Positions 9,150 through 18,401 of a stretch of DNA of 64,000 nucleotides are shown here, in pieces (within the stretch, counting starts at the first letter, position 1; each line of letters begins with the position of its first letter). The notes below the pieces were generated by a model, which saw nothing but the letters and a program-made list of their open reading frames with translations, ran no database searches and was not told the origin of the DNA. The stretch is from Leptospira perolatii. GTDB lineage: Bacteria; Spirochaetota; Leptospiria; Leptospirales; Leptospiraceae. The stretch is taken from NCBI RefSeq assembly GCF_002811875.1, contig NZ_NPDZ01000010.1, positions 62,001 through 126,000 on the forward strand, written 5' to 3'. The position numbers and the translations under genes are program-made.

Positions 9150-12100
9150 ATGGTAAAACTTAACGAACAGTTACAGATCCAAAAGTACTTAGAGGAAAAC
9201 GGTCTATACGATCGATCCTTTGAGCACGACAACTGCGGTGTTGGCTTTGTTGCTTCCTACAAGGGAGAATCTAGCCATCGTATCGTATCAATGGGTTTGA
9301 AATCGGTGGCATGCTTAACCCACCGAGGTGCAGTAGATGCAGACATGAAGACCGGCGACGGTGCCGGAATTATGATCCGTATTCCGAAGAAACTGTTCGC
9401 AAAGTACATCGAAGATATGGGTCACCGTCGTCCAGACGAAGATTCCATTGGTGTGGGAATGATCTTCCTCCCCAGAGAAGATATCGATAAACAAGACGTG
9501 TGCAGAAGTATCGTAGAATCCGCATTGATGGATTTCGATTTCAAGTTATACGCTTGGAGATATGTTCCTGTAAATCCTGAGGTCCTTGGACCCAAAGCGA
9601 ATTCTTCCCGTCCTCAGATTGAACAAGTGTTAATCGGCAAACCGGAAGGAATGTCCAAAGAGGATTTCGAGACAAAGTTATTCTTAATTCAGAAAAAACT
9701 CATGAGAGACGCAAACAAACTCTCCATGAGCGAAGACTTCTATATTTGTTCCCTGTCTTCCGAAAGAATCGTCTTCAAAGGATTATTCAACGGAAACCAG
9801 GTCGCGCAATTTTACGAAGATCTAAACAGCGAAGAGATGGAATCTCCGTATTGTATTTTCCATCAAAGATATTCTACAAATACTTTCCCAAGCTGGGCAC
9901 TCGCGCAACCTTTCCGGATTTTAGCTCACAACGGTGAAATCAACACCATAGTAGGAAATCGGATTTGGATGCTTGCAAGAGAGGCGGAGCTAGAATGCGA
10001 GAAATGGGGAGAATACCAAAAGCAAATTCACCCTATTATCAGACCGAATATGTCCGACTCTGCTAGTTTGGATAACGCGATGGAAGCGATTGTTCGTTCT
10101 GGGAAGGACGTCCTACACGCGAAAGCGATGTTGATTCCGAATGCCTGGAGTAAGAACTTCCAGATGTCGGAGGCGCTAAAATCCTTTTACGAATATAATA
10201 ATACTCTGACTGAACCCTGGGACGGTCCTGCGGCACTTGCGTTTGCGGAAGGAGACTGGGTCGGTGGAGGTCTGGACAGAAACGGTCTAAGACCTGCTCG
10301 TTATGTAGTTACCGAAGATGGTCTCGTGGTCATGGGTTCAGAGGTCGGACTGGTTCCTATCGATGAAGAGATCATCGCAAAAAAAGGAAGATTAGGTCCT
10401 GGAGAGATGATCGCGGTCAACTTGAAAGAAGGAAAAGCCTACTTCAATGACGATATCAACACACTCTTCGAGAAGAAATACGACTACAGAGAATGGTCCA
10501 AAGAAAACGTAGAGTACTTAGACCAAAAAATAGATGAAGCGGCTTCCAGCTCAGCTTCTTTTAGGGGAGAGGATTTGCAAAGAAGACAGATCCTTTTTGC
10601 ATATTCTCCGTACAAACAGAAAATTGTAATTAAACCGCAAGCCCAAGGCGGCAAGGAAGCAATCGGTTCCATGGGGGACGATACTCCTTTGTCTATCCTG
10701 ATGCTTTCTCGAATCGGTTTATATACGTACTTCCGCCAGAGATTTGCGCAGGTAACAAACCCTCCGATCGATTACATGAGAGAAAAGGGAGTCACTTCTC
10801 TTTATACCAGACTCGTAAAGAAAATGAATCTTTTCGGAGACGATAAGCCTCAGAACTGTTTGGTACTCTCTCACCCGTATTTGACCAACCAGGATTTGCA
10901 AAGAATTCGGGAAAAAGACGGAAAGCAATACCGTATCCAAACTTTGGACGCTACATTTGAAGCACACCACGAGCCAGGAGCGGATCGCAATTACCTAGAA
11001 CGCGCGTTAGACGGTTTGTTGGAGCAAGCGCAAAAGCTCGCCAACGAAGGTGTGAATATTATCATACTTTCCGATAAGAAGCTGAACAGAGAACGTGCCC
11101 CGATTCCGATGGAATTGGCGGTAGCCGCGGTGCACAACCATTTGATCCGAAATGCAAAACGTTCGGCGATTAGCATACTTGTAGAAACAGGTTCTGCATT
11201 CGAAATTCATAATGTGGCCGTGCTATTGGGATACGGTGCTTCCGGAGTAAACAGCTACTTGATCTGGGATACTTTGACAGATCTATGGGAAAGAGGAGAC
11301 TTCAATGCAGAAGACGGTTCCAAACCTTTACTCTCCGAGCTGTTCAAAAATTATAGAGCCGGTGTAGACGACGGACTACTGAAAGTGATGTCCAAGATGG
11401 GAATTTCCATCATGTCATCTTATGTGGGAGGTCAAGTCTTCGAAGCGATTGGACTTTCTAGAACCTTGATTTCCAAGTATTTCCCTGGTACGTATTCCAG
11501 AATTTCCGGAATCGGAATCGGTGGAATCGAACAGAATATACTTCGTAACCACGAACAGGCATTCTATAAAGAAATCAATCCAGAGGACTTCCTTTCCGAA
11601 AAGGACGATCAACCGCATCGTTGGTCTCCGAAAGTTGTGAAGTTTATTCGAAAAGCTGCTGTAGACAATGACTACGAAGCATTTTTGGAAGCTTCAAAAA
11701 TTCTGAGAGAAAGCGACCCGATCAATATTCGGGACTTATTCGACTTTGTAGAAAGGAAGCCGGTTCCAATCGCAGAAGTGGAAACTGTTTCTGAGATCCA
11801 AAAACGCTTTTTAACTCCTGGAATGAGTCACGGTGCTCTTTCTACGGAAGCTCACACAGACCTGGCGGTTGCGATGAATCGACTGGGGGCTAAATCTTCT
11901 TCGGGAGAGGGTGGAGAGCATCCGTCCAGATACATAGTAGATTCAAAAGGTGACTTGGCGAATTCTTCGATCAAGCAAGTGGCGTCCGGAAGATTCGGTG
12001 TTACATCAGAATACTTGAACTCTGCCCAAGAGCTAGAGATCAAGATAGCCCAAGGTGCAAAACCGGGAGAGGGCGGGCAACTTCCTGCTAAGAAGAATAA

Positions 12101-13640
12101 CGAAGAGATCGCGACGAATCGACATACTCCAATGGGTGTGGATTTGATTTCTCCTCCACCTCACCACGATATTTATTCGATCGAGGATTTATCTCAGCTG
12201 ATCTATGATTTGAAACAAGCGAATCATAAAGCTCAGGTTTCCGTGAAGTTAGTATCAGAAGCCGGCGTAGGAACCATCGCAGCTGGTGTCGCGAAAGCGA
12301 ATGCTGATATCATTTTGATCTCCGGACATGCGGGAGGAACTGGAGCTGCAGCGATCACTTCGATCAAGCACGCAGGATCTCCTTGGGAGTTAGGACTTTC
12401 GGAAGCACATCAAGTTCTCGTAATGAACGGATTGAGAGATCGAGTAGTTCTGAGGACAGACGGTGGAATCGTTTCCGGAAGGGATGTAATTATCGCAGCC
12501 TGTCTCGGAGCCGAGGAATACGGAATCGGTACTGCATCTTTGGTTGCGATAGGTTGTATCATGGCAAGAAAATGCCACTTGAACAACTGTCCTACCGGAA
12601 TTGCAACCCAGGATCCGAAGTTCAGGGCAAAATATAAGGGTACTCCTGACCAGGTGACAAACCTGATGACTCTTCTGGCTATGGAAGTAAGAGACTATCT
12701 CGCAGCTCTCGGATTCAAGTCAATGGATGAGATTATCGGAAGAACAGATCTACTTAAACAAATTACCAGGTACGAAAAAGATCGTCTTGATAGTTTGGAT
12801 TTGAATCCGATTCTTGTTCGTCTGCCGTTGTTATACGATCCTGCGAAACAAAAGAAGAATCGCTATGTCAGAAACGAACCAGTCGGCGAGGTTTTAGATG
12901 ATCGTATCCTGAAAGATGCGGAACCTGCGTTGGAAGGAAAAACTTCCATGTCTCTATCCTACTCTGTGAGAAATACGAACAGAACAGTAGGTGCTAAAAT
13001 TTCGGGTATTATTGCTCGCAAGTACGGTTCGAAAGGACTCCCAGGAAAACTAGAAGTGATTCTCGAAGGAACTGCCGGTCAGTCTCTTGGAGCATGGCTC
13101 GTCAAAGGAGTGCAAATTACTCTACATGGTGATGCAAACGACTATGTAGGAAAAGGACTCTGCGGCGGAACCATTGTGATTCGCAAACACCGTCGTTCCA
13201 AATTGAAAGCATATGAGAACGTGATCATTGGTAATACTTGTCTTTACGGTGCGACTTCTGGAAAACTATTCTGTTCGGGAAGAGCAGGAGAGAGGTTCGG
13301 AGTGCGTAACTCCGGCGCCGATGCGGTCGTAGGAGGAGCTGGAGATCACTTCCTGGAATATATGACCGGTGGAACCGTCATTTGCTTAGGAACTGTAGGC
13401 AAGAACATGGGTGCCGGTATGACCGGAGGAAAGGCCTATTTCTTCCAGAAAGGTTGGGAACTTGAGTCTTTGATTAACAAAGATTATGTGAAGACTGTAG
13501 ATCTCGAGAACGAGGACTATGAGGTGATCAAATCCTTGTGCACGGAGCATACCAAGGCAACCGGATCAGAACTTTCAGATCAGATTGTAAAGACTTGGGA
13601 ACAATCTAAGCAATACTTTGTGAAGGTAGTTCCGAAGTAA
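9150..13640 (+). CDS. gltB: Glutamate synthase, large (alpha) subunit
   Basis: This enzyme makes glutamate from glutamine and 2-oxoglutarate. The 1496-residue protein has the full domain order: an Ntn-type glutaminase domain whose catalytic Cys29 (NCGVGF) would be exposed by removing a 28-residue propeptide, a central domain, an FMN-binding synthase barrel (about 830-1210), and a C-terminal GXGXG beta-helix. The 3Fe-4S cluster motif Cx5Cx4C is present as C1136, C1142 and C1147 (CIMARKCHLNNC). The start follows GAAGAGGAAA. No small subunit gene (gltD) lies next to it. A hairpin terminator follows 12 bases after the stop, so it ends its own transcript. Confidence 0.98.
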   Translation: MVKLNEQLQIQKYLEENGLYDRSFEHDNCGVGFVASYKGESSHRIVSMGLKSVACLTHRGAVDADMKTGDGAGIMIRIPKKLFAKYIEDMGHRRPDEDSIGVGMIFLPREDIDKQDVCRSIVESALMDFDFKLYAWRYVPVNPEVLGPKANSSRPQIEQVLIGKPEGMSKEDFETKLFLIQKKLMRDANKLSMSEDFYICSLSSERIVFKGLFNGNQVAQFYEDLNSEEMESPYCIFHQRYSTNTFPSWALAQPFRILAHNGEINTIVGNRIWMLAREAELECEKWGEYQKQIHPIIRPNMSDSASLDNAMEAIVRSGKDVLHAKAMLIPNAWSKNFQMSEALKSFYEYNNTLTEPWDGPAALAFAEGDWVGGGLDRNGLRPARYVVTEDGLVVMGSEVGLVPIDEEIIAKKGRLGPGEMIAVNLKEGKAYFNDDINTLFEKKYDYREWSKENVEYLDQKIDEAASSSASFRGEDLQRRQILFAYSPYKQKIVIKPQAQGGKEAIGSMGDDTPLSILMLSRIGLYTYFRQRFAQVTNPPIDYMREKGVTSLYTRLVKKMNLFGDDKPQNCLVLSHPYLTNQDLQRIREKDGKQYRIQTLDATFEAHHEPGADRNYLERALDGLLEQAQKLANEGVNIIILSDKKLNRERAPIPMELAVAAVHNHLIRNAKRSAISILVETGSAFEIHNVAVLLGYGASGVNSYLIWDTLTDLWERGDFNAEDGSKPLLSELFKNYRAGVDDGLLKVMSKMGISIMSSYVGGQVFEAIGLSRTLISKYFPGTYSRISGIGIGGIEQNILRNHEQAFYKEINPEDFLSEKDDQPHRWSPKVVKFIRKAAVDNDYEAFLEASKILRESDPINIRDLFDFVERKPVPIAEVETVSEIQKRFLTPGMSHGALSTEAHTDLAVAMNRLGAKSSSGEGGEHPSRYIVDSKGDLANSSIKQVASGRFGVTSEYLNSAQELEIKIAQGAKPGEGGQLPAKKNNEEIATNRHTPMGVDLISPPPHHDIYSIEDLSQLIYDLKQANHKAQVSVKLVSEAGVGTIAAGVAKANADIILISGHAGGTGAAAITSIKHAGSPWELGLSEAHQVLVMNGLRDRVVLRTDGGIVSGRDVIIAACLGAEEYGIGTASLVAIGCIMARKCHLNNCPTGIATQDPKFRAKYKGTPDQVTNLMTLLAMEVRDYLAALGFKSMDEIIGRTDLLKQITRYEKDRLDSLDLNPILVRLPLLYDPAKQKKNRYVRNEPVGEVLDDRILKDAEPALEGKTSMSLSYSVRNTNRTVGAKISGIIARKYGSKGLPGKLEVILEGTAGQSLGAWLVKGVQITLHGDANDYVGKGLCGGTIVIRKHRRSKLKAYENVIIGNTCLYGATSGKLFCSGRAGERFGVRNSGADAVVGGAGDHFLEYMTGGTVICLGTVGKNMGAGMTGGKAYFFQKGWELESLINKDYVKTVDLENEDYEVIKSLCTEHTKATGSELSDQIVKTWEQSKQYFVKVVPK

Positions 13641-13651
13641 TCGATCTTTAG

Positions 13652-13692
13652 ACACCAGGTCGCTATTTTTATGACAGTCGCCTGGTGTTTTT
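13652..13692 (+). terminator. Rho-independent terminator after gltB
   Basis: ACACCAGG (13652-13659) pairs with CCTGGTGT (13681-13688), enclosing a 21-base loop that may pair further, and a run of T follows directly. It starts 12 bases after the gltB stop codon. Confidence 0.75.
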
Positions 13693-13802
13693 GATTCCCC
13701 TATAAGCAAAATTCAGGTAATCGCAGAATTTCAATTCGAGTCTTTCCGGTTGCATGAATCTTTCCCATTATTGAAACTGGCCCAGAGTGACCGGAAAGAG
13801 CT

Positions 13803-15407
13803 ATGTTGCGCCTACATATCGTTCTCGCTTTTTTTGCGACTGCCCTACTGTTTGCGGTGGCAGACCGGCAACAGAGAAAGGAGATCGAAGAATCCGACTT
13901 TTCCCATGAAGATCTAGTACTACAGGCGAACGGAATTGCACCCTCGACTCTTCCTCCGACTTTCAAATTTTCTTTTTCGAATCTAAAAAACAAAGCCAGA
14001 TTTCTGGCAAAGCAGACCTATAAACCTCCTAAGCTGTCGACAACAGATTTTCTACAGGGATTGCCTTGGAACAAATACAAAGAGATTGTATTTCGTCCTG
14101 AAAAATCAGTATGGAAAAAAGAGGGGAACCCTTTTCAGATTCAGTTTTTTCATCCTGGGCATCTGTACAATACTAACGTTCGGATCTTTGAAGTCCGCGG
14201 AGATTTTGCTCGGGAAATCGTTTACGACCCAAGCTCATTCGATCTTTCCAGGCTAAAGGGAGTGGGGGAGTTGCCACCTAATCTAGGTTACTCGGGCTTT
14301 AAGATCCATTACCCTATCAATACCCAAGAACACACAGATGAATTCGCGGTATTTCAAGGCGCGAGCTACTTCAGAATCAATTCTAAAAAGCAGTGGTATG
14401 GGTTATCTGCTAGAGGAATCGCGATCAACACTGGAATGAATTATCCGGAAGACTTCCCCTCCTTTCGAGAGTTCTACTTAGTCAAACCTGATAGAACAGA
14501 TTCGACTATCTTCATCTATGCATTGTTAGACGGCAAGACCGTAACAGGTGCGTACGAGTTTGAAATTACTCCGGGAAAAATTTCCTCAGTGAAAGTAAAC
14601 GCCGAGATCATTTTGAGAACGAAGGTAGACAAGGTCGGGATCGCTCCATTGACCAGTATGTTTTGGTATAGCGAAACCCGAGGAATTCCAAAGGGGCAGG
14701 CTTATCCGGAATCCCACGATTCGGATGGACTCTTGATCCACACTGGTAAGGATGAATGGGTCTGGAGACCCTTAGATAATCCGAAGAGAACTGCTGTTCA
14801 CTCTTTTCACGATGAAGGTTTAAAAGGATTCGGTTTGATCCAAAGGGACCGTGATTTTCAGAGCTACCAAGATAGCGAAATGAAATATCACCTTCGACCT
14901 TCGGCTTGGGTAGAACCGGAAGCAGGATGGGGAAAAGGTTCCGTGCAGCTCCTGCAAAATCCGACCATCCAAGATTCGGACGATAATATAGGGGCCTTTT
15001 GGGTTCCAGAAAATTTGCCAGAGCCAGGATCTCCATTCGAATTTTCTTATACTGTTCGCTGGCCAGATATCGATCCATTGCCGGAATCTTTAGCCAAAGT
15101 TGTGGCAACTAGAATCGGTGAGTCTCAGGGTGATCCAGATCTTAAGGTATTCCACGTGGACTTTAAGGGAGATTCATTAAATTCCTTAGATGAATTTGCT
15201 TATCTTCAAGCGAAGATTCAGACAGGAGAAAATGCAGAACTTGTAGATTATTCAGTCCAGAAAATAGAGGAGACTGGTGTTTGGAGACTTACCTTCAGAG
15301 TATTGACAAAGAATGTTTTAAGACCCGCCGAACTGAAGGCTGCGTTAGCCATAAACCAAGAGACAATTTCGGAGAACTGGACCTTTACTCTTGAGCCTAA
15401 TTACTAA
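13803..15407 (+). CDS. opgG: Periplasmic glucan biosynthesis protein OpgG/OpgD family
   Basis: OpgG (MdoG) acts in the periplasm in building branched osmoregulated periplasmic glucans. The 534-residue protein has an N-terminal hydrophobic signal (LHIVLAFFATALLFAVA) and then the family core, with motifs such as YKEIVFRPEKSVWK, FQIQFFHPGHLYNTNVRIFE and TSMFWYSETRGIPKGQAYP. Length is close to E. coli OpgG (511). A GGAAAGAG Shine-Dalgarno sequence precedes the ATG. It heads a three-gene unit with a small membrane protein and opgH. OpgD is a close relative, so G versus D is not resolved. Confidence 0.93.
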   Translation: MLRLHIVLAFFATALLFAVADRQQRKEIEESDFSHEDLVLQANGIAPSTLPPTFKFSFSNLKNKARFLAKQTYKPPKLSTTDFLQGLPWNKYKEIVFRPEKSVWKKEGNPFQIQFFHPGHLYNTNVRIFEVRGDFAREIVYDPSSFDLSRLKGVGELPPNLGYSGFKIHYPINTQEHTDEFAVFQGASYFRINSKKQWYGLSARGIAINTGMNYPEDFPSFREFYLVKPDRTDSTIFIYALLDGKTVTGAYEFEITPGKISSVKVNAEIILRTKVDKVGIAPLTSMFWYSETRGIPKGQAYPESHDSDGLLIHTGKDEWVWRPLDNPKRTAVHSFHDEGLKGFGLIQRDRDFQSYQDSEMKYHLRPSAWVEPEAGWGKGSVQLLQNPTIQDSDDNIGAFWVPENLPEPGSPFEFSYTVRWPDIDPLPESLAKVVATRIGESQGDPDLKVFHVDFKGDSLNSLDEFAYLQAKIQTGENAELVDYSVQKIEETGVWRLTFRVLTKNVLRPAELKAALAINQETISENWTFTLEPNY

Positions 15408-15431
15408 AAGACCGAAAACGAAAACCTTAGT

Positions 15432-15821
15432 ATGAATGGTTCTACCGAGAACGAGTTTCCCTTTTCCATCACTTCCAAAGAGTGGGATCGATTGGAAGTC
15501 TATCTTCGCGGGATGGGGATGCAGGATAGCTTGGAAATTCATTCACTTCTCTCTGCTGTTTTTGAAAAAGCAAAACTGAGTTCGGAACCCGCATTCGAAA
15601 TCTTCCTTTCCGAAGTGGGAGAAAAGATGGCGAAAGATAGAGAAGGTGGACTTCCTCCTTTGGAGCCTGGTTCAATGGTCCCGAGACCGATCGACTTTGG
15701 GCCCTTAGCCGACCTGGCGACTTCTTCTTCCTCAGAGGATCCGGAGCCGGTTGCGTTGGTTCTTACTGTTGTGTTTTGGCTTAGCGTATATATTTCTTTG
15801 GCTATCTGGTATTTTTCATGA
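15432..15821 (+). CDS. Small membrane protein between opgG and opgH
   Basis: The 129-residue product has a soluble N-terminal part of about 100 residues and one hydrophobic segment at the C-terminus (ALVLTVVFWLSVYISLAIWYF), so it should be tail-anchored in the inner membrane. No family is recognised. It starts 25 bases after opgG, and its stop overlaps the opgH start in an ATGA, which points to coupled translation with the glucosyltransferase. An accessory or regulatory subunit of OpgH is a reasonable guess from position only. OpgH here is shorter than the E. coli protein, so part of the missing N-terminal function might sit in this protein. Confidence 0.8.
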   Translation: MNGSTENEFPFSITSKEWDRLEVYLRGMGMQDSLEIHSLLSAVFEKAKLSSEPAFEIFLSEVGEKMAKDREGGLPPLEPGSMVPRPIDFGPLADLATSSSSEDPEPVALVLTVVFWLSVYISLAIWYFS

Positions 15822-17995
15822 GCCTGGAAAACGTGATGAAAGTTTCAATTCGCTCCGAGGGAGTCCTAAAGAGCGCTTTCGATTCCAGAAAATTCACCTA
15901 TCGCAGGTTAGGTTTTATCGGAACAATAGGGTTGCTTTCCATTTTTGGAATCTACCTTGAATACAAATTCTTGTCCTTTAATGGAATCTCTCCCTTAGAG
16001 TGGGCGACTCTATTTTTGTTTTCTCTTTTGTTTCCGCTTCTTTCTTTTGGTGCGGCGACCGGAATCTTCGGTGTCCTTCAGAGAATTCGGGGTGGAGATC
16101 CGGTTCGAGTATCCAAATTGCTCGAAAATAGCAATGTGGAATCGAATCAATTGCCGCCGACTGCTGTTATATTTCCTATCTATTGCGAAGATGTTTCTAG
16201 AGTATTTGCGAACTTAGAGTCGATGATGAATTCCTGCGCAGATGTCGGACTTGCAAACAATCTGGACTTTTTTGTTCTTTCGGATACTTCGGATCCAGAT
16301 ATTTGGATCCAAGAAGAAAAAGCATTTTCGCGACTTTCTCGAAAGCCGGAAGCAAAAGGAAGAGTTTATTACAGAAAACGAAGAGTGAATCTAAACAAGA
16401 AGTCAGGAAACATCGCAGACTTTTGCAGACGCTGGGGCAAGAGATATCGCTACATGATTGTGCTGGACGCAGATAGTCTGATGAGCGGTGAATGTGTATT
16501 AAATTTAATTAAACTAATGGAAGCAATTCCGAATGCTGGCTTGATTCAGACCGTCCCCAGAATTATTCGCGCAAAAAGCTTATTTCAAAGGCTCGCGCAA
16601 TTTGGCACCTGGCTGTCCAATCCGATTTTTGGTGCTGGTTCTTATTATTGGCAGGTGTTTTCCGGTCCGTTCTGGGGACACAATGCGATCGTAAGGTTGC
16701 GACCTTTTATGGAATACTGCGGATTGCCTGGACTTCCCGGGAGCGGTGCGATAGGCGGAAAAATACTTTCTCATGATACGATCGAAGCCGCGTTAATTAG
16801 AAAAGCAGGATATACTGTTTGGTTTGCCTATGACCTGAATGGTTCTTATGAGGAATACCCTCCCAATCTCTTGGAAGGATTAAAGAGAGATAATAGATGG
16901 TGCCAAGGGAATTTGCAGCATTTTTGGTTTTTGTTTGTGGACGGTTTGCGGATCTCGAGTCGGATTCATATCTTGTTAGGGATTCTTTCTTATTCTAGTT
17001 CTCTCCTCTGGGCGCTGATGCTGCTTAGTACAGTAATCACAGCGATGGCTGACATGGACTATTTTAGGCTCGCTTTTGTTCCGGAAGATTGGGTGAACTT
17101 TAAAGAAACCATATATTTACCCGTTGCATATGGTTTGCAGATTTATACTTTAGGCGTACTTTTTCTGCCTCGGATTCTATTTTTCCTAGATGGATTGTTC
17201 TTCCGTCGAAAGGAAAGCGGAATCGGAATTTTGGCATTCGTAGTTTCTTTCTTCGGGGAATTCCTGCAGTCCGTAATTTTAGCTCCGGCTTATATGATAC
17301 AATATATTCGATTTTTATGGACGACCTTTTGGAACAGAAAAATCGAATGGGGACCTCAAAATCGAAAGCCCGAGGCGAAAGTGGAGCCGCTTGCGCTGGC
17401 AAGAATGTTGCTCCCTCAGGCATTCTACGCGACCGGAATATCGATCTGGCTGTTCGTTTACTATCCGATCTTATTCTATTGGTTATTGCCGATTACTTTA
17501 GGTTGGGTTCTTTCTTTTCCTATTTCTTACTGGGCATCTTCTATTTCTGCAGGAGAAGCTTGGAGAAAATACGGACTGCTAAAAACTCCGGAAGAATCTC
17601 TAAGTCCCCCTATATTGGAAGATTCTAATAAACTAGAAAAAGAATATAGATCGGTGTTGGGCGAGGCTGACGGTGGAAACGGAGTTTTCGCTGCTATAGT
17701 CGATCCTTTGCTTTTTCGATTCCATTCTTCTCGGTTGAAAATTAGAAAAAAGGAATCCAAGAATCGAATTCAGTTTATGGATAGTCTCGCTGAGGTGATA
17801 AAAAAAGGCGGCCCCTCGGAAATGTCCGAAAAGGATATTTTCAGAATTCTTTGGGACAGAAGAACCTTAATCGAATTGCACAGTTGGTTTTGGGAAGAAG
17901 ATGTAAAAAAACTTCCGATCTGGTGGAGAGAGAAATTCGTTGATTACCAGAAAAAAATTCGGGAAGGCCAAATCGAACAATGGTTTCGGTTGTGA
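15818..17995 (+). CDS. opgH: Glucan biosynthesis glucosyltransferase OpgH
   Basis: OpgH (MdoH) is a GT2 inner-membrane glucosyltransferase that makes the linear glucan backbone from UDP-glucose. The protein has 725 residues against 847 in E. coli, mainly through a shorter N-terminus. Two N-terminal membrane segments precede the GT2 domain, which has the DAD motif at 217-219 (VLDADSLMSGE) and the acceptor/Q-W motif RWCQGNLQH (Gln363). Several membrane helices follow, for example IHILLGILSYSSSLLWALML. The start codon overlaps the upstream stop. Product transport and branching would involve OpgG. Confidence 0.95.
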   Translation: MSLENVMKVSIRSEGVLKSAFDSRKFTYRRLGFIGTIGLLSIFGIYLEYKFLSFNGISPLEWATLFLFSLLFPLLSFGAATGIFGVLQRIRGGDPVRVSKLLENSNVESNQLPPTAVIFPIYCEDVSRVFANLESMMNSCADVGLANNLDFFVLSDTSDPDIWIQEEKAFSRLSRKPEAKGRVYYRKRRVNLNKKSGNIADFCRRWGKRYRYMIVLDADSLMSGECVLNLIKLMEAIPNAGLIQTVPRIIRAKSLFQRLAQFGTWLSNPIFGAGSYYWQVFSGPFWGHNAIVRLRPFMEYCGLPGLPGSGAIGGKILSHDTIEAALIRKAGYTVWFAYDLNGSYEEYPPNLLEGLKRDNRWCQGNLQHFWFLFVDGLRISSRIHILLGILSYSSSLLWALMLLSTVITAMADMDYFRLAFVPEDWVNFKETIYLPVAYGLQIYTLGVLFLPRILFFLDGLFFRRKESGIGILAFVVSFFGEFLQSVILAPAYMIQYIRFLWTTFWNRKIEWGPQNRKPEAKVEPLALARMLLPQAFYATGISIWLFVYYPILFYWLLPITLGWVLSFPISYWASSISAGEAWRKYGLLKTPEESLSPPILEDSNKLEKEYRSVLGEADGGNGVFAAIVDPLLFRFHSSRLKIRKKESKNRIQFMDSLAEVIKKGGPSEMSEKDIFRILWDRRTLIELHSWFWEEDVKKLPIWWREKFVDYQKKIREGQIEQWFRL

Positions 17996-18040
17996 TTCTT
18001 CAAAGATAGAGCATATGAAAATGCTTTGGTTCTTCGTTTT

Positions 18041-18056
18041 TGTAGGAGCTCCTACA
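18041..18056. repeat. 16-base perfect palindrome TGTAGGAGCTCCTACA
   Basis: The sequence reads the same on both strands over 16 bases, with GAGCTC at its centre. It lies 46 bases after the opgH stop. It could be a protein-binding site or a member of a dispersed short repeat. A single copy of this exact word was noticed here. Confidence 0.55.
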
Positions 18057-18132
18057 GAAACTTGAGAAAGAAAAATTCATTGCGAAGAAGATGATTTTGT
18101 GAAATGCAGTCGGGGTACCGCCGCTCCGCTCC

Positions 18133-18162
18133 AGCCCCCGCCCAGGCAGGGCGGGGGCTTTT
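18133..18162 (+). terminator. Strong GC-rich hairpin terminator downstream of opgH
   Basis: AGCCCCCGCCC (18133-18143) pairs perfectly with GGGCGGGGGCT (18149-18159) around an AGGCA loop, and a short T run follows. The stem is 11 pairs, nearly all G-C. It lies 138 bases after opgH. The T run is short (about four), so it may also be a stable RNA end or a repeat. Confidence 0.65.
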
Positions 18163-18401
18163 CACTAAAAAGTGCGGCGACCGGAATTCTCGCCTAGCAT
18201 GGTTAGGTTTTTTGCTTCCGAAATCCTATCATCTAGCAAACTATAGTCGCTCCGTAAGCGACAGAGTTTTATTATGATTCCCTTTATTTGCTAGGTTTTC
18301 TAAAAGGATTGCGATTTTGATCCAAAATGCTAAAATTGTTTCTTCGCTTTACATCTACTGTTAAATATTTGTCTGAGTGATAGTTTAGAATATTAGGAAT
18401 T

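Larger units (their letters stand above)
17996..18401. other. Gene-free stretch with palindromes and a terminator
   Basis: No gene is visible in these 406 bases. They hold a 16-base perfect palindrome (18041-18056), a GC-rich terminator hairpin (18133-18162) and a second hairpin with GTCGCT (18246-18251) and AGCGAC (18257-18262) around a CCGTA loop. The word CTAG recurs in CTAGCA and GCTAGG contexts. A weak promoter-like pair, TTGCGA (18309-18314) and TAAAAT (18331-18336) with 16 bases between, could serve the gene at 18402. Confidence 0.5.

Noticed and set aside
14608..15108. Minus-strand ORF of 166 residues inside opgG
   Set aside because: It lies fully inside a well-supported gene on the other strand and has no motif or ribosome binding site.
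18309..18336. TTGCGA and TAAAAT as a promoter for the SLATT gene
   Set aside because: The spacing of 16 bases is acceptable but both boxes are weak, and similar pairs occur by chance in AT-rich gaps.
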